Shown: one piece after another, positions 41,927 to 51,917 of the stretch | How positions within the stretch are numbered: the stretch's first letter is position 1 | Layout: the number at the start of each line of letters is the position of its first letter | NCBI RefSeq assembly: GCF_030552475.1 | Contig: NZ_JAUPED010000005.1 | Location: forward strand, 62,001 to 126,000 | DNA from: Mariniflexile sp. AS56 | Lineage (GTDB): Bacteria > Bacteroidota > Bacteroidia > Flavobacteriales > Flavobacteriaceae | Length of the DNA: 64,000 nucleotides | Direction: 5' to 3' | The notes under the pieces: model-generated | The model's input: only the letters and a program-made list of their open reading frames with translations | Told to the model about the DNA's origin: nothing | Databases searched by the model: none | Position numbers and translations under genes: made by a program

Positions 41927-42922
41927 CTACTCTGTAAATTGATAATCGGCAAACTGATCTAAGACCTCATCGAAGGCTGCAAAAACATCTTCTGAATGGT
42001 CGCTCGTTACCATTTTCATTCGTAATTCTTTAAAGTGTGGAATGTTTTTAAAGTAATTGGTGTAGTGGCGACGGGTTTCGAAAACGCCCAAAGTTTCGCC
42101 TTTCCAATCGATAGCCATTTGCAGGTGACGGCGTGCTGCCTCTACACGCTCTTCAATAGAAATAGGTGCTAAGTGTTCGCCTGTTGTGAAAAAGTGTTTT
42201 ACTTGCTTAAAAAACCATGGGTTACCAATACTGGCGCGCCCTATCATACAGCCATCTAAACCGTAAACATCGCGCATTTCCATAGCCTTTTCTGGCGTAT
42301 CAACGTCACCATTTCCAAATACAGGAATGTGCATGCGTGGGTTATTTTTAACATCGGCAATGGGTCTCCAATCGGCATTTCCCTTATACATTTGCGCACG
42401 GGTACGCCCATGAATAGCGATGGCTTTACAGCCAACATCTTGCAGCCTTTCGGCAACTTCAAGAATGCGTATAGAATCGTGATCCCAACCCAAACGGGTT
42501 TTTACTGTTATGGGGATGCTGGTGCGTTTCACCATTTCAGCGGTAAGTTGCTCCATTAAACAAATATCTTTTAGAATGCCGGCACCAGCGCCTTTACTTA
42601 CTACTTTTTTAACGGGACAACCAAAGTTGATATCGATAATGTCTGGTTTTGATTCTGCAACAATATCGATGGTTTGCAGCATGCTTTCCAAATTGGCACC
42701 AAATATTTGAATGCCCACTGGTCGCTCTTTTTCATAAATATCCAACTTCATAACGCTTTTTGCGGCGTTACGAATTAAGCCCTCGCTCGATACGAATTCA
42801 GTATACACCACATCGGCACCTTGTTCTTTACATAAGGCTCTGAATGGAGGATCGCTAACATCTTCCATAGGTGCTAAAAGCAATGGAAAATCGGGAAGTT
42901 CTATGTTGTGTATTTTTACCAC
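41927..42922 (-). CDS. dusB: tRNA-dihydrouridine synthase
   Basis: A 331-residue FMN/NADPH enzyme that reduces uridine to dihydrouridine in tRNA. The TIM barrel shows LLAPMEDVSDPPFRALC at the FMN site, INFGCPVKKVVSKGAG with the catalytic cysteine, VKTRLGWD, AIHGRTRAQMY and CMIGRASIGNPWFF. The start codon is GTG at 42922. A promoter box (CAAAATTA, plus reading, 42939-42946) is 17 bp upstream. Length and motifs fit DusB best. Confidence 0.93.
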   Translation of the reverse strand: MVKIHNIELPDFPLLLAPMEDVSDPPFRALCKEQGADVVYTEFVSSEGLIRNAAKSVMKLDIYEKERPVGIQIFGANLESMLQTIDIVAESKPDIIDINFGCPVKKVVSKGAGAGILKDICLMEQLTAEMVKRTSIPITVKTRLGWDHDSIRILEVAERLQDVGCKAIAIHGRTRAQMYKGNADWRPIADVKNNPRMHIPVFGNGDVDTPEKAMEMRDVYGLDGCMIGRASIGNPWFFKQVKHFFTTGEHLAPISIEERVEAARRHLQMAIDWKGETLGVFETRRHYTNYFKNIPHFKELRMKMVTSDHSEDVFAAFDEVLDQFADYQFTE

Positions 42923-43009
42923 GTTGAAAATTTTGATGCAAAATTAGTGTTTTTTGAGTAAACCTAATAACACACCTAATTATAGCCACTAAAACTTGTA
43001 GCAAATACG

Positions 43010-44143
43010 CTATTTTTTAACCACTTTTTTTATTGCTAGCTCGCCTTGATTAGACATCATTTTAACAATATAAATACCCTTACTAAAATGCTCCATGTCT
43101 ATAATTTTATTAGTACCCGTATAAAGTTGAGTTAGTTTAGCGTCATAGATTTCAACCTTATTAACTGCGGCGTTTTTAATGGTTAGATAATTTATTACAG
43201 GATTTGGGTAAAGCAAAATAGCCTCAGCTTCGTTTATTTTATTTAATGACAACCGAGTATCATTGGTTGAAAAGGAAATTAATTTTGCATGATCTGCTAT
43301 AGTAAAACTACCAAATGATTTTGAAAACGATTCCGAGGTGATAAAATATCTATTTTCATTAACAAACGTAATGGCTTCTGCTTGTTCAAAACCAAATGAA
43401 GAAAGCATGATTTGGGTATTTGTTCCTGAAAAAATATCGTTACCAGTAAAGTTTTCACTCACCCAAACAAAAGGCTCTAGCGCTTCGGAATATCCTACTA
43501 AATAAAGTTTCCCCGAGAAAATATTATAAGTGCCTCCAGTAATTAATCCGCCACTGGCCAGTGTGGTTGCTAAAGGTGACAGCGTATAAGTTCCTGGCGT
43601 TTTAGGTACAACATACGCTAAGGAGCTTCCATTGACCCAATTTTTACTAAATAGGATTAAATTTGAAGCATCAAATGACACTAATGCTTCGGCATCCCAT
43701 TCGGTGTTATTGGGATTGGATGTAAAATCTGTTTGGTTGGAATAACTAAAAGCAATGGTTTCTGCATGGACGCTTGTTTGATTGGTGTAGTCGCTTTTAT
43801 TAATCTTATAGATTTTTAAATCGGTTCTGTTTCCGCTAACATTATTCCCAATATCGCCAATATATATACTTGTATCATCGTGGGTGATATCTTCCCAATC
43901 TAAATTGGTGGCATTACTAATAACCACTTCTCGGGTTACGTTCCCAGAAATGGTATCCAGTTCATAAAGTTTGTTCTCGCCACCAGAATCGTTATGAGTA
44001 ATTACTTTACCATTAAAAAAAATAGCACCAGATGATTCGTTTAAAATAGTTGGTAGCGGAAATTTTTCAGTAGCATTTTTTATTTGTCCACTTGCACTCC
44101 ATATGCCTATGATGCCTAGTGATAATGTAATTAGGTATTTCAT
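43010..44143 (-). CDS. secreted protein with type IX secretion C-terminal domain
   Basis: A 377-residue protein with a signal peptide (MKYLITLSLGIIGIWSASGQ), a body rich in beta-strand repeats that looks like a propeller (HNDSGGENKLYELD, IYIGDIGNN), and a C-terminal sorting domain from about residue 305 (LLYPNPVINYLTIKN, SKGIYIVKM, ending GELAIKKVVKK). That domain is a type A signal for the Bacteroidetes T9SS, so it should be exported to the surface or medium. The activity of the body is not recognised. Confidence 0.88.
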   Translation of the reverse strand: MKYLITLSLGIIGIWSASGQIKNATEKFPLPTILNESSGAIFFNGKVITHNDSGGENKLYELDTISGNVTREVVISNATNLDWEDITHDDTSIYIGDIGNNVSGNRTDLKIYKINKSDYTNQTSVHAETIAFSYSNQTDFTSNPNNTEWDAEALVSFDASNLILFSKNWVNGSSLAYVVPKTPGTYTLSPLATTLASGGLITGGTYNIFSGKLYLVGYSEALEPFVWVSENFTGNDIFSGTNTQIMLSSFGFEQAEAITFVNENRYFITSESFSKSFGSFTIADHAKLISFSTNDTRLSLNKINEAEAILLYPNPVINYLTIKNAAVNKVEIYDAKLTQLYTGTNKIIDMEHFSKGIYIVKMMSNQGELAIKKVVKK

Positions 44144-44247
44144 AATTAGCCATTTACTTCAAGGAATCAAAATTAAGCTAAAAATTGACTTTATATAAAA
44201 AACAAGGTGCTATTATGAATAATAGACTTTTAAAAAACACCTAAAAA

Positions 44248-46719
44248 CTAGTCACGCTTCACACTATAATTGGTATGCAGCACAACAGGAATACCGTTTG
44301 CCGTTATGCCTTCTAAACTTACTTTTATATTGGTTTCAACTTCTGTATTGTAATAACTTGCTTGAGAAACACCTGTTGGGTCTGGATGCATATATGGGTT
44401 CCAGTATATAGTATTCCTAACCTTTTCTTTATTATCCATTTCTAAAGATGGTTTTTCGGGGTTAAACGAATAAAACTCACGTGCATTATAAAACCCTTCA
44501 ATGTGTTGTTTTAAAGAATGAAACGTTTTTTTTGATGTATCGTAATCACCCGTTCCTTTTAGATAAATAGATATAACACCATTTCGTCCTTGGTTACCGT
44601 ATATCATGGTAGAAACAGCACTGTTGTCATATTCTATTTTGAGGACATCGTCAACCATAATACCTCTTACATAATCAAGTACCATTAATGCTCCTTCATA
44701 ATCTGGATCTGGGTCTAATATACGGGTTTGATTAACTACAATAAGGGCAGGCTCTGTGTTTCTACTGAATTTAATTGACTCGGAAGTGTTAAGATCAAGA
44801 GTGGGGATGGCATATCTCAACAATTCAAAAATATCTACAAAAGGAGGCGATTCTTCATCTATAACATACCCTCTAAATAAATCACTATTCATGTTTTCTA
44901 CAGTCCTGGGCTTTTTTGCAATAACCTCCACCTCATCCAATACATTTTCTGGTGCTACGCCATTAAGAACATATTTTCTGTACACCTGTTCTTTAAAAAT
45001 ACTCATTTGTGGTGTTTCAACAGGTATCTTACTTTTAAAATCGACACGCATAGGTGTCCAATTTAAGGTATCCAACTCCACCATGCCATTACTTTTTCCT
45101 TTTTCATTTTTGGAATTTAAATACATACTTGCATTACCTGTAAAATGCAAATTATCAAACTTAAAGCTTCCGTTGGAATCGGTTATGGTATTAAGTCCGT
45201 TCATACCACTTTTGCTAAACAATGTTAAAGAAACAGTGTTATTTTCTAAAGGTTTATCACCAAAAAGCTTTTTAACCCTACCAGAAATGGTAAAACCTTT
45301 TTCTATTTCATAAGCTAAAGAATCGTTTAATTTAGGAAGTTTTTTCCATAAAAAATCACGCCAACCTTGTGTTAAAAGCAATAAATCTAAATGCTCAAAA
45401 CGCTTCGAGTTATTGGCATTAAAATAATAACCAGGATTATGTACTTGCCCTCTAATATCAGATTCCATTAAAAAATAAGAACTAATAGTGGTTCCATTAC
45501 TTGAAGCATCTTTCACGCCATTTAAATCGACGCTACTTAAAGAAAAACTTGCTGGCACCCCAACACCCGTTTTGGTTTTAGACGCTATGTTAACCGTTAC
45601 TTTTTCTAAGGGTTCGTATATTTTTTTATCGGTTGCAAGGGTCACTTCTAAATCCTGTTCTTTTTCAACATACACCAAACGCTCACTCTGTGGTCTTAAA
45701 TTAGCATCGTATAATGTTATTTGACTAATACCTTCTGGGAAATCCGTTTTAGGCAATTCAAAAGATAAGCTTGTTTCTTTTAATAGTTGTGTGCCATCAA
45801 AATAAGAAACCCCTCTTGTTTTGCAAACCAAAGTAACTGGCGCATTAGGCTGCTGCTGTATGGTGGCTTCATTGGTTTTAATCGTTACAACATCGCTATT
45901 ATTAATTTTTTTGAAACTTAACAAATAGCCCGTCTCGTTAACTTTAGGAAGTGGTACATTTATTTCCGTTCCATTTGCAAATGAAATGACTGCATGATAC
46001 TGTTTCCCTTTCATGGGTTTCAATTGAAATTTACCCATCCCATCGTGCATACTTCCAAAAAAAGCAACGAGTTCACCACTAGAATCCTCCACCTTACCTT
46101 GCACCTTTACAGGCTTTCCCTTACTGTCTACAGCCTTAAACGCGATAACACTTTCAACAGTGCTTAAAAGCGAACCGCCCTCAGGAAAAAACTGAACATC
46201 AAAAGTGTTTGGAGTCGCGTCCAAGGTGGTTTTTTCCATCTTTATAGGTTTCAACTTAGCATCGGGTTTATTCAATTTATTATCAAAAACATCCGTTACT
46301 AAAATCTCTTTCTTAAAAACAAAATCGGTACCAAAATTTCGACTGTAGTTTGTGTAGGCTCTAAGTTGATATACACCCGCTTTAACACCTGTAGAATCTG
46401 TTAATTTAAAATCGCCATGCCCCAACCCATCTTCTAGGCGCGTTTTATTTTGAACTATTATTTTTGAATCGGGTGAAATTAATTCAACATACAAAATATT
46501 ACTATCATTAAAAAGCAAGTTATTATACGCATAAACCGAATAGGCTTTATACCATAACGACTCGCCTAAAGCGTAAGTAGACCTATCGGTATGCACATAT
46601 ATTTTTTCAATATTTGGAATTGATTTTTTCTCTTGAGCCTGTAAAAAAGCAGTAAAAGTAATACCTATTAAAAGACTATTTAGTAGACCTTTTTTAAGAT
46701 TTTTTATAAAATTAAGCAT
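44248..46719 (-). CDS. exported protein with MG2-like and plug-like domains
   Basis: An 823-residue protein with a signal peptide (about 1-28, LNSLLIGITFTAFLQAQ). Residues about 35-150 look like a macroglobulin-type MG2 domain (IEKIYVHTDRSTYALGESLW). Several Ig-like or carboxypeptidase-regulatory-like segments follow (about 480-560, GFTISGRVKKLFGDKPLE). Near 600-720 there is a stretch like a TonB receptor plug (DEVEVIAKKPRTVENMN). It lacks a beta-barrel. Flavobacteria have many such envelope proteins of unknown role; protease or polysaccharide contact is only a guess. It is near the T9SS-substrate gene. Confidence 0.75.
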   Translation of the reverse strand: MLNFIKNLKKGLLNSLLIGITFTAFLQAQEKKSIPNIEKIYVHTDRSTYALGESLWYKAYSVYAYNNLLFNDSNILYVELISPDSKIIVQNKTRLEDGLGHGDFKLTDSTGVKAGVYQLRAYTNYSRNFGTDFVFKKEILVTDVFDNKLNKPDAKLKPIKMEKTTLDATPNTFDVQFFPEGGSLLSTVESVIAFKAVDSKGKPVKVQGKVEDSSGELVAFFGSMHDGMGKFQLKPMKGKQYHAVISFANGTEINVPLPKVNETGYLLSFKKINNSDVVTIKTNEATIQQQPNAPVTLVCKTRGVSYFDGTQLLKETSLSFELPKTDFPEGISQITLYDANLRPQSERLVYVEKEQDLEVTLATDKKIYEPLEKVTVNIASKTKTGVGVPASFSLSSVDLNGVKDASSNGTTISSYFLMESDIRGQVHNPGYYFNANNSKRFEHLDLLLLTQGWRDFLWKKLPKLNDSLAYEIEKGFTISGRVKKLFGDKPLENNTVSLTLFSKSGMNGLNTITDSNGSFKFDNLHFTGNASMYLNSKNEKGKSNGMVELDTLNWTPMRVDFKSKIPVETPQMSIFKEQVYRKYVLNGVAPENVLDEVEVIAKKPRTVENMNSDLFRGYVIDEESPPFVDIFELLRYAIPTLDLNTSESIKFSRNTEPALIVVNQTRILDPDPDYEGALMVLDYVRGIMVDDVLKIEYDNSAVSTMIYGNQGRNGVISIYLKGTGDYDTSKKTFHSLKQHIEGFYNAREFYSFNPEKPSLEMDNKEKVRNTIYWNPYMHPDPTGVSQASYYNTEVETNIKVSLEGITANGIPVVLHTNYSVKRD

Positions 46720-46912
46720 GTAAACACGGTTTGTTTTAATTTGATTGCTTGTTGAAATAACACTCTGTTAGACTAGTAATTCAAGTGAAGGTTTAATTTT
46801 ACAAATCTAAAAAAACCTACAACATAAGCTTTAAAAATACATTTATTAGGCCAACTAACGCCAGATAATGTAATTTACCTGCTTTCAATCTTTCAGCGTC
46901 ATTTAAAACATC

Positions 46913-46920
46913 TATATTTG
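46913..46920 (+). promoter_or_regulatory. promoter -7 box of lepA
   Basis: TATATTTG, an exact TAnnTTTG match, 27 bp before the lepA ATG. Confidence 0.55.
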
Positions 46921-46947
46921 TACATTAAATTAGGGTAGGAATTCTTT

Positions 46948-48744
46948 ATGAAGAATATTAGAAACTTTTGCATTATTGCACATATAGATCACGGTAAAAG
47001 CACGCTTGCAGACCGTTTGTTAGATTTTACAGGTACTGTAACCGAACGAGAAAAACAAAACCAACTACTTGATAGTATGGATTTGGAGCGCGAACGTGGT
47101 ATTACCATCAAGTCGCACGCCATCCAAATGGAATATATGTATAAGGGAGAAAATTATATTCTAAACCTTATTGACACACCGGGTCACGTCGATTTCTCTT
47201 ATGAAGTATCGCGTTCTATCGCTGCATGCGAAGGTGCGTTACTTATTGTGGATGCTGCACAAAGTATTCAAGCACAAACGATTTCAAATTTATATTTGGC
47301 TTTAGAAAATGATTTGGAAATTATACCAGTTCTAAATAAAGTCGATTTACCAAGTGCAAACCCTGAAGAAGTTACCGATGATATTGTTGATTTATTAGGT
47401 TGTAAACCTGAAGAAGTTATTCATGCGAGTGGAAAGACAGGTTTTGGCGTCGAAAATATATTAGCAGCCATTATAGAACGTGTTCCTGCGCCTAAAGGCG
47501 ATCCAGATGCACCCCTTCAAGCCTTAATTTTCGATTCTGTTTATAACACGTTTAGAGGTATTGAAACCTACTTTAGAGTGTTTAATGGAGAAATTAAAAA
47601 AGGACAAAAAATTAAATTTGTTGCGACGGATAATGAATATTATGCAGATGAAGTAGGAACCTTAAAATTAACACAAGTAGCAAAACAATCGGTTAAAACG
47701 GGTGATGTTGGCTATTTAATTACAGGTATTAAAACCGCAAAAGAAGTAAAAGTGGGTGATACTATTACCGATTTTGCAAACCCTACCACCAATATCGTTG
47801 AAGGTTTTGAGGATGTAAAACCCATGGTTTTTGCTGGTATTTACCCAGTTGATACAGAAGATTATGAAGAGCTTCGTAACTCGATGGAAAAACTACAATT
47901 GAACGATGCATCGTTGGTGTTTGCTCCAGAAAGTTCTGCTGCCTTAGGCTTTGGTTTCCGTTGTGGATTCTTAGGCATGCTTCATATGGAAATTATCCAA
48001 GAACGCTTAGAGCGCGAGTTCGATATGACGGTAATCACTACGGTTCCCAATGTATCGTACAATGCATTTACAAATAAAAACCCAAACGAGGCTTTTATTG
48101 TAAACAACCCATCAGACTTACCAGACCCTTCAACCGTAAACCGTGTTGAAGAACCATATATAAAAGCAACTATTATTACTAAAGCCGATTTTATTGGTAA
48201 TGTTATGTCGTTGTGTATTGAAAAACGAGGCCTTGTAACCAACCAAACCTATTTAACTACAGAACGTGTTGAGTTAACCTTTGAAATGCCTTTAGCAGAA
48301 ATTGTATTCGATTTTTACGACCGTTTAAAAACCGTTTCAAAAGGCTATGCTTCTTTTGATTATCACCCTATTGGGATGAAAGTGTCAAAATTAGTACGTT
48401 TAGACATTTTATTAAATGCACAACCGGTTGATGCACTTTCCGCATTAATTCACGCTGATAACGCACAAAATATAGGTAAAAAAATGTGTGAAAAGTTGAA
48501 GGAATTAATTCCACGTCAGCAATTCGACATCCCAATTCAAGCCGCCGTTGGTGCTAAAATTATTTCTCGTGAAACTATTAAAGCACTTCGTAAAGATGTA
48601 ACTGCCAAATGTTATGGTGGTGATATTTCGCGTAAACGTAAGCTTTTAGAAAAACAGAAAAAAGGTAAAAAACGTATGCGTCAAGTAGGTAATGTTGAAA
48701 TACCTCAGCAAGCATTTATGGCTGTTTTAAAATTGAATGATTAA
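46948..48744 (+). CDS. lepA: elongation factor 4 (back-translocase)
   Basis: A 598-residue translational GTPase. G motifs: [15 protein letters not shown] (G1), ERGITIKS (G2), DTPGHVDF (G3), NKVDLPSA (G4). Domains II-IV follow, ending in the LepA-specific C-terminal domain ([35 protein letters not shown]). It back-translocates or remodels stalled ribosomes. Length is standard. Its own promoter box and terminator make it a single-gene unit. Confidence 0.97.
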   Translation: MKNIRNFCIIAHIDHGKSTLADRLLDFTGTVTEREKQNQLLDSMDLERERGITIKSHAIQMEYMYKGENYILNLIDTPGHVDFSYEVSRSIAACEGALLIVDAAQSIQAQTISNLYLALENDLEIIPVLNKVDLPSANPEEVTDDIVDLLGCKPEEVIHASGKTGFGVENILAAIIERVPAPKGDPDAPLQALIFDSVYNTFRGIETYFRVFNGEIKKGQKIKFVATDNEYYADEVGTLKLTQVAKQSVKTGDVGYLITGIKTAKEVKVGDTITDFANPTTNIVEGFEDVKPMVFAGIYPVDTEDYEELRNSMEKLQLNDASLVFAPESSAALGFGFRCGFLGMLHMEIIQERLEREFDMTVITTVPNVSYNAFTNKNPNEAFIVNNPSDLPDPSTVNRVEEPYIKATIITKADFIGNVMSLCIEKRGLVTNQTYLTTERVELTFEMPLAEIVFDFYDRLKTVSKGYASFDYHPIGMKVSKLVRLDILLNAQPVDALSALIHADNAQNIGKKMCEKLKELIPRQQFDIPIQAAVGAKIISRETIKALRKDVTAKCYGGDISRKRKLLEKQKKGKKRMRQVGNVEIPQQAFMAVLKLND

Positions 48745-48806
48745 CACATCCCTTTCGAGTTCGAAAATTAACGAATTCACAAGGTTTGAATAAAAATAAT
48801 AAAGCA

Positions 48807-48838
48807 AAAAGGAATCTCTGAATGAGGTTCCTTTTTTT
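48807..48838 (+). terminator. terminator after lepA
   Basis: AAAAGGAATCTC and GAGGTTCCTTTT form a stem with one mismatch around TGAAT, followed by T residues. Confidence 0.8.
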
Positions 48839-49200
48839 ATTCCAGTTGCTTTATAAATTCAAAATAAAGGTCTATTTGTAAAAAAAGTAACCGTATACAA
48901 GCGTCCTTATATATACTGTAATTTACACATCTGGCGGGCAACCTTAAAACACCCAAGTAAACCTTAAGCCATATTTTCATGTTAAAGTATAAAAAAACAG
49001 CTACTTTTTTAGTTTTTTACTTAAAAATACTGACTAAATAAACCTACGTTATTTGTTGAAATTACAACTTAGGCCGAAAATTGATTGAATGATTACTATT
49101 ATTTCAACCTATAATATAAATTTTATTATTGAATAATTTGATTAATGAGCAATCCTCAATAATTTCTTTAAAAATAATTTTCCTTCAATTTGTTGCATAA
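48839..49200. other. AT-rich intergenic region before the glycogen operon
   Basis: About 360 bp, very AT-rich, with no ORF of note on either strand, no recognised riboswitch and no dispersed repeat copy. Only the promoter box at its right end stands out. Confidence 0.6.
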
Positions 49201-49208
49201 TATTTTTG
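49201..49208 (+). promoter_or_regulatory. promoter -7 box of glycogen operon
   Basis: TATTTTTG, an exact TAnnTTTG match, 29 bp before the glgA ATG. It probably drives glgA-glgC-glgB. Confidence 0.55.
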
Positions 49209-49237
49209 TAAGTTTATAAACAAAGCAAAAATATTAA

Positions 49238-50644
49238 ATGACAATTATCCATATTAGTGCAGAATGCTACCCAGTTGCAAAGGTTGGAGGTCTTGCAGAT
49301 GTTGTAGGAGCTCTCCCAAAATACCAAAAGAGTTCTGAAGACAATTCTCAAGTTATCATGCCTTTTTATGATAATAAGTTTACCAAAGAAAATGCGTTTA
49401 CAACGGTTTATAGTAATAACGTCACTTTAGGTAATAACCTTATTGGTTTTAATGTTTTAACATTAACCGAAAAACCTTTAGATTTTGATGTCTTTTTTAT
49501 AGATATCCCAGACCTATTATTTAGAGAATACGTGTATTCATCTGATGATACCGAGCGCTTTTTAGCTTTTCAAATTGCAGCACTCGATTGGTTATTAACT
49601 TGGGATAATTATCCAGATATCATTCACTGTCACGATCACCACACGGGGCTCATTCCTTTTATGCTTCAAGAAAGCTATAAATATGAAGCCTTTAGAAAAA
49701 TACCAAATATTGTAACCATACATAACGCCCAATACCAAGGGTGGTTTTCGCATTTAAAAGTGGGTTTAATTCCACCATTTAATTTCGACCATGTTGGTTT
49801 ATTAGATTGGGGTGGTACCATAAACCCGTTAGCATCGGCTATTAAATGCGCTTGGCACGTTACCACGGTATCGCCAAGTTATATGGAAGAACTAAAACTA
49901 GCCGCCAATGGGCTTGAAAGTTTATTAAGCGCAGAAAGCGATAAATGCTCTGGGATACTAAACGGTATAGATACCGATGTTTGGAACCCTGAAACAGACT
50001 ATTATATAGAAGCAAACTATAATATAAAAACCGTTAAAGCTGGCGCAGAAGCTAATAAAAAATTCTTGTGTGATACTTTTAATCTAGATTTTGAAAAACC
50101 TCTTTTTGCTTTTATTGGTAGATTGGTAGGAGAAAAAGGATCTGATTTATTTCCGGAAGTCTTTAAAGAAGCACTAGACAATAACAACCTTAATATTTTG
50201 TTATTAGGCTCTGGAAATGATTTTGTTGAGCAACAGTTAGAAACCTTAAAAAAAGATTACATTGGTACATACAATGCTTTTATAGGCTACGATGAAAAAC
50301 TATCACATATTATTTATGCTGGTGCCGATTTTTTACTCATGCCTTCACGTGTAGAGCCTTGTGGTTTAAACCAAATGTATGCCTTACGCTACGGCACCAT
50401 TCCTATAGTTAGGAGTATTGGTGGTTTAAAAGACACCGTTACCGATATTTCTGAAGAAAACGGTTTTGGTATTTGCCATAATAATGTCACTATTTCAGAA
50501 ATAACAAACGCTATAAATCGTGGCGTTACCCTATATAAAAACCAAAAAAAATACAAGAAAACAAGAAACACAATAATGGAAATAGACCATTCATGGCACG
50601 TTTCAGCAGCAGAATACAAAAATTTATATAAATCAATAAACTAA
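49238..50644 (+). CDS. glgA: glycogen synthase (GT5)
   Basis: A 468-residue ADP-glucose-dependent glycogen synthase. N-terminal signature AECYPVAKVGGLADVVGALPK (K-x-G-G-L binds ADP-glucose) and C-terminal Rossmann motif with the conserved glutamate in PSRVEPCGLNQMYALRYG. Both halves of the GT-B fold are complete. It is followed by glgC after 6 bp, so the three glg genes form an operon. Confidence 0.96.
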   Translation: MTIIHISAECYPVAKVGGLADVVGALPKYQKSSEDNSQVIMPFYDNKFTKENAFTTVYSNNVTLGNNLIGFNVLTLTEKPLDFDVFFIDIPDLLFREYVYSSDDTERFLAFQIAALDWLLTWDNYPDIIHCHDHHTGLIPFMLQESYKYEAFRKIPNIVTIHNAQYQGWFSHLKVGLIPPFNFDHVGLLDWGGTINPLASAIKCAWHVTTVSPSYMEELKLAANGLESLLSAESDKCSGILNGIDTDVWNPETDYYIEANYNIKTVKAGAEANKKFLCDTFNLDFEKPLFAFIGRLVGEKGSDLFPEVFKEALDNNNLNILLLGSGNDFVEQQLETLKKDYIGTYNAFIGYDEKLSHIIYAGADFLLMPSRVEPCGLNQMYALRYGTIPIVRSIGGLKDTVTDISEENGFGICHNNVTISEITNAINRGVTLYKNQKKYKKTRNTIMEIDHSWHVSAAEYKNLYKSIN

Positions 50645-50650
50645 ACCAAT

Positions 50651-51916
50651 ATGATTAATAACAAGGTACTAGCCATCATTTTAGGTGGTGGGCAAGGTTC
50701 TAGATTGCACCCATTAACAGAAGAACGTTCAAAACCAGCTGTACCAATAGCCGGTAAATACAGATTAGTAGATATTCCAATCTCTAACTGTATCAATTCA
50801 GACATAAAACGCATGTTTGTATTAACACAGTTCAATTCCGCTTCTCTAAACCGCCATATTAAAGACACCTATCATTTTAGTTTTTTTAGTAGTGCTTTTG
50901 TTGATGTATTAGCTGCAGAACAAACACCAGGAAATAAAGGTTGGTTTCAAGGAACTGCCGATGCTGTTCGCCAAAGTATGCACCATTTTTTAAGACATGA
51001 TTTTGATTATGCCTTGATACTTTCTGGAGATCAACTTTATCAAATGGATTATGATAAAATGATTGAGGCTCACGAAAAAAGTAATGCTAAAATCTCTATT
51101 GCAACCATTCCTGTAAACGCTAAAGACGCCACTTCTTTTGGTATTTTAAAAGCAAACGACGAAAACGTTGTGACCTCTTTTATTGAAAAGCCAGATGCTA
51201 GTTTATTACCAGATTGGACATCGGAAGTAAGTGACGACATGAAAAAAGAAGAGCGTAACTACCTAGCATCTATGGGTATTTACATTTTCAACAGAGAGCT
51301 TTTAGTAGAATTAATGAACGACCAATCTACAAACGATTTTGGTAAAGAAATTATTCCACAATCTATTGAAGAGCATAAAACACTAAGTTTTCAATATGAA
51401 GGCTATTGGACTGATATTGGTAATATTGATTCATTTTTCGAAGCAAATCTTGGTTTAACAGACGATATTCCTAAATTCGATTTATACGATAAATCAAAAC
51501 GTATTTACACACGTGCACGCATGCTACCTACTACCAAATTAGCTGGTACCTCACTAAACAAAACAGTCATTGCCGAAGGCTGTATTGTCAGCGCTGCTAA
51601 AATTGAACAATCTGTAATTGGTATTCGGTCTCGAATTGGTAAAGAAAGTACCGTTATCAAAACCTATATGATGGGTAGCGATTACTATGAAACACTTTTA
51701 GAAATTGAAGAAAAGAAAATTGATGTTTTAATGGGCATTGGCGAACGCTGCTTTATTAAAAATGCCATTCTTGACAAAAACTGTCGCATTGGTGATGATG
51801 TAAGGATTAATGGAGGTAGTCACTTAGAAGATACCGAAACAGACACTTACGCTATTAAAGATGGTATTGTAGTTGTTAAAAAAGGAGCAATTATTCCTAA
51901 TGGATTTATAATATAA
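50651..51916 (+). CDS. glgC: glucose-1-phosphate adenylyltransferase
   Basis: A 421-residue ADP-glucose pyrophosphorylase, the control step of glycogen synthesis. Motifs: LGGGQGSRLHPLTEERSKPA near the N-terminus, LSGDQLYQMDY, SFIEKPD, and the left-handed beta-helix in the C-terminal 140 residues (RCFIKNAILDKNCRIGDDV). It lies 6 bp after glgA and 1 bp before glgB. Confidence 0.96.
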   Translation: MINNKVLAIILGGGQGSRLHPLTEERSKPAVPIAGKYRLVDIPISNCINSDIKRMFVLTQFNSASLNRHIKDTYHFSFFSSAFVDVLAAEQTPGNKGWFQGTADAVRQSMHHFLRHDFDYALILSGDQLYQMDYDKMIEAHEKSNAKISIATIPVNAKDATSFGILKANDENVVTSFIEKPDASLLPDWTSEVSDDMKKEERNYLASMGIYIFNRELLVELMNDQSTNDFGKEIIPQSIEEHKTLSFQYEGYWTDIGNIDSFFEANLGLTDDIPKFDLYDKSKRIYTRARMLPTTKLAGTSLNKTVIAEGCIVSAAKIEQSVIGIRSRIGKESTVIKTYMMGSDYYETLLEIEEKKIDVLMGIGERCFIKNAILDKNCRIGDDVRINGGSHLEDTETDTYAIKDGIVVVKKGAIIPNGFII

Positions 51917-51917
51917 T

